Source: Bolinopsis microptera (Eukaryota > Ctenophora > Tentaculata > Lobata > Bolinopsidae). Taken from it: a stretch of 64,000 bases of DNA. The position numbers and the translations under genes were made by a program. Numbering within the stretch: the stretch's first letter is position 1; each line of letters begins with the position of its first letter. The stretch is from NCBI RefSeq assembly GCF_026151205.1, contig NC_087077.1, positions 7,059,983 through 7,123,982 of the forward strand. Reading direction: 5' to 3'. The notes below the pieces were generated by a model that was given only the letters and a program-made list of their open reading frames with translations, did no database searches and had not been told where the DNA came from. Shown one piece after another: positions 13,101 to 25,100 of the stretch.

Positions 13101-16100
13101 GAGAATTTTCACAATACCAAATTTGTCATACCTTTTTGGAAAGATCAGTGAGTTTCGCCTCACTAGCTGGGTGCCATTTGCTCTATCCAGAGCCCTTGCG
13201 CTTGCAGTAGCGCGCGCCCACTCACTTCTTGACGTACTTGTGAAACAAGCGCGCCCGAAGTGGCGCGAAAGCACATGGTTATAGGTGAAGGGTGCCATAT
13301 TTGATGGTGCGCGGCTTTTGGAGCTAAAGTAGATGTAAAAGTCGCGTAATTTGACCAAATTCGTTGATTTTTGTCGTATTATTTCGGACACTTTCCTCGT
13401 AAGTTTATGTGTACAGAGTGAGCTCACCAATTTTTGTTGCAATCGGAGGTCGGGAAGGATACTCGATATCTATTTGTTTATAGAAAATTGTGCTGGCCGA
13501 AATTAGCGCTAAAAAACTATCCTACTATTATATACAGTCGGCACGCGCGGCTCACTGTTGATGGCGCACTACCTATCTGGATAGAGCAACGGCAGCACGA
13601 AGGCACATGGTTAAGTTAGGTGCAAAATAATCGAACATGCAGAAACTCTTAGCTTTATTGCATTGTATATCATGTGTACGCTTATTTTTGTATAAACAAT
13701 AAAAACCGCGACCGGCTCTTGCTCATTCGCTCGCCCAAAAATTTCACGTGACCTTGGTTTTTATGGTTTTGCAGCCGTACAAAACAATTTTACATAAACC
13801 CTAATATAATCCCAACCATAACCCCGAAGCTATCCATAACCCGCGTACCTTAATCCAAACCCTAACATGAGCCCTAAACAATCGAAATCATGTTTTACTA
13901 GCCTGTCACGTGACTAAAACGGTTTTTGCCCATGTAACTCTCCAGGGAAATATTTTTACCCTACGTCATGGCGGGTGATTCGGGATCAGCGTCCAAAAAA
14001 TACACCGATTTAGATCAATGTCATACCCAAAGGCCTTTTCACAAGAATTTTCTTAAAATTTGGGCGAGCGATTTCGTAGGAGCGATTCAAACGCCCAATC
14101 TGGCGCGGTTTATTTGTTGCAGTTTTACTATCTAATAACCAAATTTTACAAGCTATCTCAGCAGTACGCCACGCTCAGTACGTCATACTCGTTGACAGAC
14201 TGAGCGTGGCCCAGTGCAATAATTTAATTTCATATACTATATTTTTCTTTTGCAAGTTCTGAATGTGAAGTGTGTATGACTGATGACGCAGCGCGCATCG
14301 ACCGCCACCAGGACAACCACCACCATTAACAACATATAAATAAACGCTTGCAAGCGCTTTACAATTTCTGACAATTATTGTCGGAGAACTTTGCCGCGTC
14401 GTGCACTTAGCCTTCTTGCTTGGCTTCTAGATCGCCAGTCAAACAACTATGTTTAAAAACATGTTGATAAATGATAGATAAATCGGTAAAAACTAGCAAT
14501 AAAAAGTGATTGTAATCGCTTATAACTTATAACCGCTTTTCAAATCCTTAGGGGCAGCATTAAAAAAGCGCTTATAAGCCCATGGGTGATAGGAAAAGCG
14601 GTAGATAAGCGATCATAAGCGCCTATAAGCGCTTTTAAATCCTGACTCTGCCGGTGCACCCCAGTTTGCTCAGAAAAGCACATACGAGTGGGCACTCTCC
14701 AGTTCCGACCAGGTTGAAGGGAATTGAGAAATCGCTTATAACTATAAGCGCTTTTAAATTCCGGGCACTCCCCCGTTCCGACCAGGTTAGGGGCAGCATT
14801 GAAAAAGTGCTTATAAGCGCCTTTTAATTCCGGGCACTCCCCCGTTGCGACCAGGTTAGTGGCAGCATTGAAAAAGCGCTTATAAGCGCTTTCTAATTCC
14901 TGCCAACCAGGCCATGGGCGATAGGAAAAGCGGTAGAAAAGCGATCATAAGCGCCTATAAGCGCTTTTAAATCCTGACTCTGCCGGTGCACCCCAGGTTG
15001 CACAGAAAAGAACTTATAAGCGGGCACTCTGATTTCCAGTTCCGACCAGGTTAAGGAGAATTCAGAAATCGCTTATAAGCGCATATTAATTCCAGGCACT
15101 CCCCCGTTCCGACCAGGTTAGGGGTAGCATTGAAAAAGCGCTTAAAATTCTTGCCAACCAGGCCATGGGTAATGGGAAAAGCGGTAGAAAAGCGATCATA
15201 AGCGCCTATAAGCGCTTTTAAATCCTGACTCTGCCGGTGCACCCCAGGTTGCACAGAAAAGCACTTATAAGCGGGCACTCTGATTTCTAGTTCCGACCAG
15301 GTTAAGGGGAATTGAGAAATCGCCTATAAGCGCTTATTAATTCCAGGCACTCCCCCGTTCCGACAGGGTTAGGGGCAGCATTGAAAAAACGCTTATAAGC
15401 GCTTTACAATTCTTGCCAACCAGGCCATGGGTGATGGGAAAAGCGGTAGAAAAGCAATCATAAGCGCCTATAAGCGCTTTTAAATCCTGACTCTGCCGGT
15501 GCACCCCAGGTTGCTCAGAAAAGCACATGCAAGTGGGCACTCTGATCTCCAGTTCCGACCAGGTTGAAGAGAATTGAGAAATCGTTTATAAGCGCTTTTT
15601 AATTCCGGGCACACCCCCGTTCCGAACAGGTTAGGGGCAGCATTGAAAAAACGCTTATAAGCGCTATATAAATATAATTCTTGCCAACCAGGCCATGGGT
15701 GATAGGAAAAGCGGTAGAAAAGCGATCATAAGCGCTTTTTAATCCTGACTCTGCCGGTGCACCCCAGGTTGCTCAGAAAAGCATTTATAAGCGGGCACTC
15801 TGATTTCCAGTTCCGACCAGGTTAGGGGCAGCATTTAAAAAGCGCTTATGAGCGCTTTTTTATTCCGGGCACTCCCCCGTTCCGACCAGGTAAGGGGCAG
15901 CATTGAAAAACGCTTATAAGCGATTTATAATTCTTGCCAACCCATGCCATGGGTGATAAGAAAAGTGGTAGAAAAGCGATCATAAGCGCCTATAAGCGCT
16001 TTTAAATCCTGACTCTGCCGGTGCACCCCAGGTTGCTCAGAAAGGCACATGAAAGTTCCAACCAGGTTAAGGGGAATTGAGAAATCGCTTATAAGCGCTT

Positions 16101-19100
16101 TTAAATTCCGGGCACTACCCTGTTCCGACCAGGCTAGGGGGCAGCATCGAAAAAGCGCTTATAAGCGCTTTTTAATTCCTGCTCACCTGGCCATGGATGA
16201 TAGGAAAAGCGGTAAAAGCGGTGAAATAGCGATGAATTAGCCGTAATAAGCGATTTCTAAAAAAACGCTTATAATCGATTATAAGCGGTTATAAGATGTA
16301 ATATAGCGTTTTCCTGACTCAATTTTAAAAGCGCTTATAAGCGCTTTATTTGCGCTTTACAAACAGCTAAATTGCACCCCAATTATAAGCGCTTATAATC
16401 GCTTATAAATGGTTCAAAAAAGCGCCCACGAATCGCTTATCCGGCCAACCGCTTATCCACCCGTTTTTGGCGCCAATCCTACTGGAAAACCGCTTTCAAA
16501 TCGCTCAGCGACGCTAGTAAGCGCTTAAAAGCGCTTATAAGCGCTTTTAAATTCAAAAAAGCGCTTTTTTGAATTATGACACCAATTATAGTCGATTATA
16601 AGCGATTTTTTTTGAACCGTTTATAATCGTTAAAAAAGCGATTGTAAACGGTTTTTTTTAAAAAAAGCGCCGAAAAAGCGCTCAATAAGCGATTATCGTC
16701 GCCGATCATAAAATATCGTTTATGGAAACTTGCCTAATAATGTGTAGTTTAACACTACAGAGTGATAAAATTTACATTATAAAGCAATCTTTTCATATTA
16801 TGTGCTTTTCGTATAATATATATAATGTTGCAGTAGAATATTGAGTAACAATTTCTCTGGCAGATATAAGTCATAATTCATATTGATACAGTCACAATCC
16901 TTTTGCAATGGTAATTACAAAGCATAATACGGGTTACAAAGCATAATTATACCTCCTAAAACTATCTGATAAGTCCAATTACTGTACTACCTTGGCTCAT
17001 TGTATTAGAGTAGATTAATATTGTAGAATAGCGTCTAACTACCCTTCTACGATTAGAATATATTAGAATATATTAGGTATTTTGCTATCATTATCTCCGC
17101 TGTCATTGTGACGTGGTAATTACTGTTCCAGTTTAATGAACTCTTAATTAAGTGATGAGTCTTCCAATTAATATCTTACTGGGACCACCGTAGCTTTCAG
17201 ATTTGGTTATATGTTATCTACGAAATCAATTATATAATGTTATTTATTAAATTGATTAAGTTTTTAATGTTTCAGGTTAACACCTCTAGATTCCTAGAAA
17301 CATTCCTAGAAACAATTATAAAAGGAGGCCTCGTTATCATGATCGAATAATATTAATAATACTCTCAACGATACTTAACAGACAGTATTTATTATATTCT
17401 AATAAAAGTTAAGATTTACGCGGTACTCAGTACCATTCATCTTACACCTCATTAAAGTGCATCACTATTCAATGGACCTTACAATACTAGCTAACTCAGT
17501 TATTATATTATATTATTCTGTAATCAGGTTAATAATATGTGGTAAGTTTGAAGATGTGGTAAGATTCCTTATATATTTACCGCTCTCCGTACTCCCTAAA
17601 CAATGAATAAGTATCATTTTCATTAAGTTTACCTATAGTAGTTATAGGATTAAGGTCTGGCTCCTCTGTATGATTAACTTTAAGTGCAACGCAGTAAAGA
17701 GGTTTTATTTGGAACTTGGAAAAAATATTCCTATGGGAACTCTTAAAAAGCTTATTCGCACTTGAATAATATCACATTAGATTTACTTCACCACTTACTA
17801 CAGACCAATAAGAAAGCAGGAAAGTAACTGAGCACAGTCAATAAATATCAATATATTAATCTGGTGACTTTAGCCTGAAGTTGTAGCTGCTGCTTCAACA
17901 CCTTGCTCAGTAACCAAACTCAGTGATAGAACAAGTAGCACGCACTGACAGGCTGCAACGTTTCAAGTAAATGTGACCTCATGTTCACTCTCCTGATATT
18001 CAGTTAAGAACCGCTTATAAACAGTTTATAAACAGTTTATTATAAACATTCAGAACAAAACGTGCTAAGCACTGTAAATCAGCTATCTCTTATCATGAAG
18101 TATATAAAGTTTAAAGGTCTAGATCTGATAATTATTCACAGTGCAGAAAAGAAAGGACTGTCTACCACCGTCTACCAACGTCTTTTATAATCATACACTT
18201 TTATCCGGTTTATAACGTCTTAAACGATTTTAAGACGTTGGTGGTAGATTGTTTTATAGCCCGTACTACTCAGCTATTCTTCTTGTGACCATGTAGCTAA
18301 TCCTCCAATCTATCCAGTGCTAGCTAACATGTTTGTGTGTTTAACCGTCCTGTGAGTGTTTGCCTATGTAGACATGAGAAACCTCTAGATCATGGTCCCT
18401 TGTTACATTTCTTAGAAAATATATTACATGGTTTTAAGTTATTAAGCAGGTATTTATGATAGTCAATGTATTTTCGGTATAATTAATAGAGGTTGGGCAA
18501 AATTAGTGTAATCTCAGCAGTACTCTACAGTACTGGTCGTGTAACAATTTTAGCCCATCCTGATAATTATAAAATATGTAATGTTCAATACAATATCTAT
18601 ATAAACGAGTCGTGTTTAGAATAGTGACTGAAACCCTGGCTTTTCCTTTCTGAACCAACTATTCTAGAAGTTTAAGAAGTAAGGCCTGTCCTCATGCAAT
18701 GTAACGTACTATCTTCTCTTTCTTAACAACAGCCTTAAAAAGGAAAAACATGCTTTTTGAAGGAAGACTGTTTTATTTTCTTCAGAAAAAGGTGCACTAT
18801 TATTGAGGAACAACCGTCTTTGAGAGAAATGCCTTCCACCAAACATAACTACTTGCAAAGCACGATGAAGTGGGAGCACTAACATTTTGTAACTTCTCTC
18901 TCTGAGCACACACTGCGCACAGCGCGGCGTGCGGGTCTCACTCCGGACACGCACACTGCGCACAGAGTGCAGGTCTCACTCCGGACACGCACACTGCGCA
19001 CAGCGCGGCATGCAGGTCTCACTCCGGACATGCACACTGCGCACAGCGACAACCTACGCTGGTCTCAGTTTGAGAGCTGTCTCCTCTACTGCTAGCTTAA

Positions 19101-22100
19101 CTCTCCAGCCTGCTTGCCCGACTGCTGCTTGATCCGTCCCACGTCCTTCATATACCCCCTCATAGGCAGTTACCGATGGAATTGCAGTATTCGAGCATGG
19201 AGAAGTCACAAAGTCCGTCTATATTCCGATTGAGGACGACCCTAGTTTCGAGGACAACGAGACGTTTGAAGTGGCCATTGTGGAAGCTACCGATGGAGCT
19301 TCCATCGGCAAACACCGGCGCACAATAGTCACTATTCTAAACGACGACGGTATGTAACGCACGCGCACGGGGCTCTGATACATTCAGCGCCCCGTTACGT
19401 GTGCTGTGTGATAATCTTGTTGTAATTTAAATTCTAGGCCAGGGATGAAGAGGTGGTGTTTTCGCACGGAGAGGTCACAAAGACCATCATAATCCCTCTT
19501 AACGATGACGATGTGTTTAACGAGGATAAGATATTCGAAGTGATGCTGTCAGAACCCACTGCGGGATCCTCCCTTGGAAAATCGAAGTGCACTATTGTCA
19601 CTATTCTCAACGACGACGGTAAGATTACCCTGGCCATTGCCCCAAATTCAAAATATTCATCCCGCCTTTTTTCGTCAATTTTGAATCTAAGCTTAACATA
19701 GTTGATAACGTAAGGTTCATCGTAACCTCCTCCACACTTCCATGTTCGCATATCATCAACTTTTACACGTGGTAGCCCCCCGAACCAGCCATTGGCCGGT
19801 AAAATATTCGGAGTTTATCCGGCTAATGAGGAGAGAAATTCTCTACCTCACCAACACCAACCTCTTTTCTGGAATATTCATTAGCTTTACTGCCCACATA
19901 ATTGTTCTGAAATTTGGCACATGCTTAGATTTCAACAAGGTGACTGGTTCAGATGAGTGCCGCATGTGCCCACAAGCTCTACGTTTAAGCAGCACCTACA
20001 CACACACTGCTTTCAAAGGAGCAGCTTGTGTGTACGTTTAAAGAGGCAAAGTGTGTGTAAACTTTGTGTAGACTGCTAATATACCACGTCTACCAAGGTA
20101 CAAGTCCATGCTTAACCTCCCCTTAAAACCAATGCCGGAATATTGCAATGAATTCTAACTTTCAACTATTTGGGCAACCTCTTAAACTCCATGAGATAAC
20201 TTACAGGGCAGCCTTGAGCCTTCTATAGTAAAATATGTAAAATCAGTATGATTATAAATATCTCGCAAAATAGTCATCAGCGTTCCTGGCTCAAACGGAT
20301 TCAGAAATTTCAAACTATGTATGAGCCCGATGTGTGACATATCTAAACTATAGACCTCGTACGCTGCTTGAGAAAATCAAACTGTGATGAGGCATAAAAC
20401 TGAAATCTTATTCGGCTACATCTTAACATATCCAATTTTTGTCGATTAACAAAATTGAAACCTGTAATCAGTGCAGATCAGTAGTGGAAGCTTAAAAGTA
20501 ATGATGACAGTGCATGATGCATTAGAATGCTTTAGTCTTGCCTACATAATATAAAACAGTTAAGAAGCAGACTAACACAAAGTCATTTCCAATATGTTTC
20601 CATTTTGAAGTTTTGAGGAATCATCTTTTGAGCAGATACCGAGAGAACAAGTGAGCGCGCGCGAGCGCCAAATCATTTCTTTACGTACAAAGTGGATTGA
20701 GTTGTACTTACGAAGACGGAATTGAAATTATATTAATTGAATTGATATATTTTGAATATAATCTTAAATCTACTTATTATTGTATCGACTGTTGGCAATC
20801 GATTTTTATTTCATTGAGTTTTAATAAGACCATGAGATATTTGTAGAAATCAAATCAGCGTTTCTTATTCAAGGTATACAGTATAATTGTTTTCAACCTT
20901 GATGGTCGCGACCCACAATAACTTAAAATATCAAAAATGGATCGTTGCTCGACTTTGGCACTTAATTAATAACTGATGAAACAGTTAGAAACAGCAATTA
21001 ACATTCATCTTACTCAATGATCTGTCTCACTATTCACTAATCACTCTGTTTATTTCAGATTACCAGACCCTGATCACTCGAGTAGCTAACCTGACTAGTG
21101 TCAACCTGGATAAACTGGTCATCGGTAAGGAATCCTGGGCACAGCAGTTCCAGGAGGCTCTCAGTGTAAACGGTGGAAATGTTGATGACGCTGAACCTCT
21201 TGACTTTATACTCCATTTCCTCACTTTCGGATGGAAGGTTCGTTTACTTTTAAAATTAGCTTGATTCTTTTTTTTACAAGAAAATTGTCCATATTCAACA
21301 TAACATTTTACATATCTTGATAATAAACAAAAATCAAAGTTCGTTTAAAAATTTGGGAGATTTTTCAAGTTTGAACTCAACAAAAGCCGAATCCTTGTTT
21401 CTAGACAAAGTCTTCGGGCCCTCAGGACCACTTTGGACCGGAATAATCCTGAAGTAAGGTTCAATAAATATCAGCTCCTCACCAACCCTGATATTAAAGA
21501 ATTGTTGGTCCTTAATAAGTGGCTCAAACTCACAACCCTTCACCATGATCTTCTCTTCCTTCTCGTCCTTGATAATGAAAACACAGTAAAACTTGTCTGT
21601 GAAGATAGCTACACTGTTGATAACGTATTGAGGAAGATCCTGGTTGATATCAGGTGGTCTGATGTTCAGATCAAACTCCAGCTCCTTCTCTTTCTCGTCT
21701 CCTGATAAAGTGGTATCACTCCCGCTCACATCCTTGCTTTTAAAAGCTATGTTTCTCTTTTCACTGGAACTAACTACCGTGCCCACTTTATATTTGGGAC
21801 AGTTAGGACTCCTAGCAAGCCGGACACTCGTGCCCTCGAATTGTAACCCGCTGACAATAACCAGAACTTTGAGATTGTTAGATAGATGAGAGTGGATGTG
21901 TCTGCCGTACACTACACATTCTGTCTGCAGACTCGGTACAAATACTCTGTATTTCTCCCCGGGAAGTACAGGGACTCCGAACGCGGTTATGAGTCCTTGC
22001 AGTGGGTAGCTCTCACCTGAGTCACTGGGCGAGTCCTCAGTGTCAGTTTGTTTAACACTGCTCCCCTCCTCCCAGACTCCCTCCATCTCTACCAGTATAG

Positions 22101-25100
22101 TGTCCTTATTGTCTGGGTTCACTGCTAGACGGTTCCCCTGAACTTCAACTGTCCTATCTAAGATCGGAACATGCACTTGATAAACCTGGTCAGGATGTAT
22201 AGGTACCCCGAATGCAACAAGTTTGTATCGGCTCTCCTTATCTGGAGTAGAAGGGCTCTCTACCTCGTCATCCTCGGTCTTCAGAACCGGAGCAATCACA
22301 TCCTTGTCTCCCGGGTTGAAATTGTTGGCGATAAAAGCAGGTCTGATCTCCGTGCCCACTAGCTCTGTACCCTCCACTGTTATCTTGACTGTGTTGTTGT
22401 CGTTTTGTGAGATGTGCTCCCCGAATATTATGTACTCTTGTCTCATGTCCGGGACATGTACGTAGTAGGTTTCTTTTGGTTGAACTGGGATTCCAAACGC
22501 TATCAACTGTTGCTGAGGCTGAGATTCAGGGACTGTGTCTTTGTTGTCTGATCCGGTGGTCACGGTTTTCTCTAAGTCTTGAGGTTGTGTCACTGCGGAC
22601 ACGGTTTCTGTCAGTTCGTTATGTGTTGAAGTATTTTCAGTTGCACCACCAACAAGAACAGCCTCTTCGACAGATTGCTCCCTCGCCAATCCTTCCTCTG
22701 GTTGTTCTCCAGTCATTACAAGTTTATCGTGTTGTTTGTTAGCCGTATCTTCTCCCTCATTCAGTCTCTTATGAAAGACGAGCTCAGGAAATACAGGTCG
22801 TAGTGAAGTGGCGTGGTATCTACGTCTGTGAATTGTAACCAACAAGCCCGTCTTATCATCAGGGTTAGGGGACAAGTCTAACCCGGGGACTGTATACTCA
22901 TTCTTAAACTCAGGAATGTAAACATAGTAACTCTGGGACTTGAAAACTGGAACCCCGAATATGGAGAAGGTCTCATGAGTCCCAGGTTGGAAGTCAACAT
23001 ATCTAACGGAGGAGCCGGTCTGCTGATGCTTCTTTATCACCAGCTCCTGCTGCTCCTTTAGTTTCTCCTTGTGTTGCTCCTGATTGTAGTTCCTCTCAGG
23101 GGCTACTCTTAACCGTGTGGCGATATAAGAGACCCCGGAAATGCAAGCTAGGAATGTTTTGGGGTAGCGAGGGTTAGGTTCATTGGGATTGAGAGACAAA
23201 GCTGATCCGGGAACACTCCGCTCACAACCCAGAGCTGGAATGTAAACTATGTAGTGTGAGGAGGCGTCCACTGCTACTCCAAATATGTGGAGCGAGTTAG
23301 CCAACCAGGGTGCTTGGTGTTTCCGGAACATGAAGTAACCTGACTGAAAGAGATGGTTGTAGCGGGGGTTGAGTGTTCCGTCTTGAAGGAAGATGTGTGT
23401 AGCGGGAAGGTAACTGTACTCGTCTTCTATCCTGGATCTCTCTCTTATCACTTGGTGCTGAGTTCCTGTTGGTAAAGGTTGAGAATAAGCATGGTGGGCG
23501 GGGACCTGATTTACGTTGTAAGGGACCTGATTTTCGTAACTTTGGACATGGTTATTGTGAAAATGTTGATTTTGCACAAAGGCAGGGTTAACACCGTGTA
23601 CATGGTTGACATTTTGATGGACATGGGCTTCCTGTATTTGAACTTGATTATGCTGAACCTGAATATTGTTGGCAAGGACATGATGATGGTTTGTAAGACG
23701 TCCAGAATTGAGGTTGGAGTCGGTGAATGGTACTCCTTCATTAGTGACATCTAAATGAGCGTCATCTTCGATATTGGGAGTAAGAAGGACAGGAACTACA
23801 GCAGGGGACACATTAGCACTATCAGTAGCAGGAATAGAGAATGTGATCACATGATTACTCCCACCGTTCTGCTGTTCATTGGTTGTGTCTGTTTTTCCCT
23901 CTTCTGTGCTATTTTCTCCTTCTGGTACGTCTTCAGAGATAGTTATATCCTCACTGCAACTGATGGAGTCCTCAGCCGAATTTTCTGTCTCGGAATCGTC
24001 CTTTCTCAATTCTCCGGGCATCGTGACCACGTTATCACAGATTATCTTATCATCTGCGGCTTCTGTCATCATCGATAATAGCCGGTAAACTCGTACAGTC
24101 CTCTGCATAGAACATTTAATTGATAGCAATTAGGACTACAAACTATAATCGAATAGACAAAACACAGACAACATAATTTAGTGTGGTGTCGTCAGGTATT
24201 GAGCGCCAGTTAATACTTCAGTACTGGATCATGTGACATATCATGTGACCTTTCAAAGTCTCCAGGAAACGATATGTTTGGCTGGCCATAGACGATTGGA
24301 GTAATAGACAACTAGTATGTGCATCATTCGATAGTTAATTGTGACAGGCGGCTTAAATTAATGCCACAAAATGATGAAAAAACTTTAAAAGTAATCCTAG
24401 CTATTTATATTCTAACTTATTTTAATCTCAGGTATTGTTCGCCTGCGTGCCCCCAGCTCATATTGCTGGAGGATGGTTGTGTTTCTGTGTATCTCTTGGA
24501 GCCATTGCTGGAGTAACCGCTATTATTGGTGATATGGCCAGTATCCTCGGACAACTGTTGGGAATCAAGGATTCTGTCACCGCTATCACTTTAGGTATAT
24601 TTAATTAATCCCTCTTACATTCTTCCGGTATTCCTTGCTCGTTTTCTAACGATTGCCTTTGTAACCCCTTGATAACATTGGTAACCCCTCGTTCTTCTTT
24701 TTCAGTTGCCCTGGGAACCTCCTTGCCGGACACGTTTGCCAGTAAAGTAGCCGCAATCAACGAAGACTCAGCTGACGCAGCTATCGGTAACATCACCGGT
24801 TCAAACTCTGTCAACGTCTTCCTCGGTCTGGGCATCCCATGGATCATCGCCACTCTCTATAAATACTTCACATATGCTGCAACCGTAAGCTTCTTTTTAT
24901 TGATACAGCTAATAGATAATATGTCACATACCTTAATTCCCAAAAATTTGGGCGACAAAAAATTTGAGCGGGCCTCTCGCCCAAATTTTTTGCAGACCAA
25001 ATTAATTGCATAAATCTTTTCCGTCCGCTAAATTTTTTGCTAACCAAACTTTTGGCATTTGGCCTGTGGCCCTGAAATCTATAGAAAGATGGCTTTTTCT

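Larger units (their letters stand above)
9250..16734. mobile_element. Giant foldback transposable element, 7,485 bp
   Basis: The element opens with GGCAAGTTTCCATAAACGAT and closes with its reverse complement, and is bounded by an exact 8-bp direct repeat TAATAATG. The outer ~730 bp of the arms (9250-9975 and about 16010-16734) are nearly identical; only a few substitutions and homopolymer differences are visible. The inner arms, to about 11600 on the left and from about 14530 on the right, are arrays of AAGCGCTT palindromes with spacers containing AACCTGGTCGGAAC-type and CACCCCAGGTTGC-type blocks. The centre contains two inverted MITE copies and no recognisable transposase, so the element is probably non-autonomous. 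Eight-bp duplications are known for hAT, P and sea-urchin TU-type foldback elements; the superfamily is not determined. Confidence 0.9.

Noticed and set aside
13065-13442. 125-codon minus-strand frame in the centre of the foldback element as a transposase
   Set aside because: No DDE, zinc-finger or hAT dimerisation motif is visible, the frame is low in conserved-looking residues, and its sequence overlaps a dispersed repeat.
23479-24088. Plus-strand ORFs over 60 codons opposite the repeat-protein gene
   Set aside because: They are antisense shadows of the 931-codon frame and show no motif or repeat conservation.
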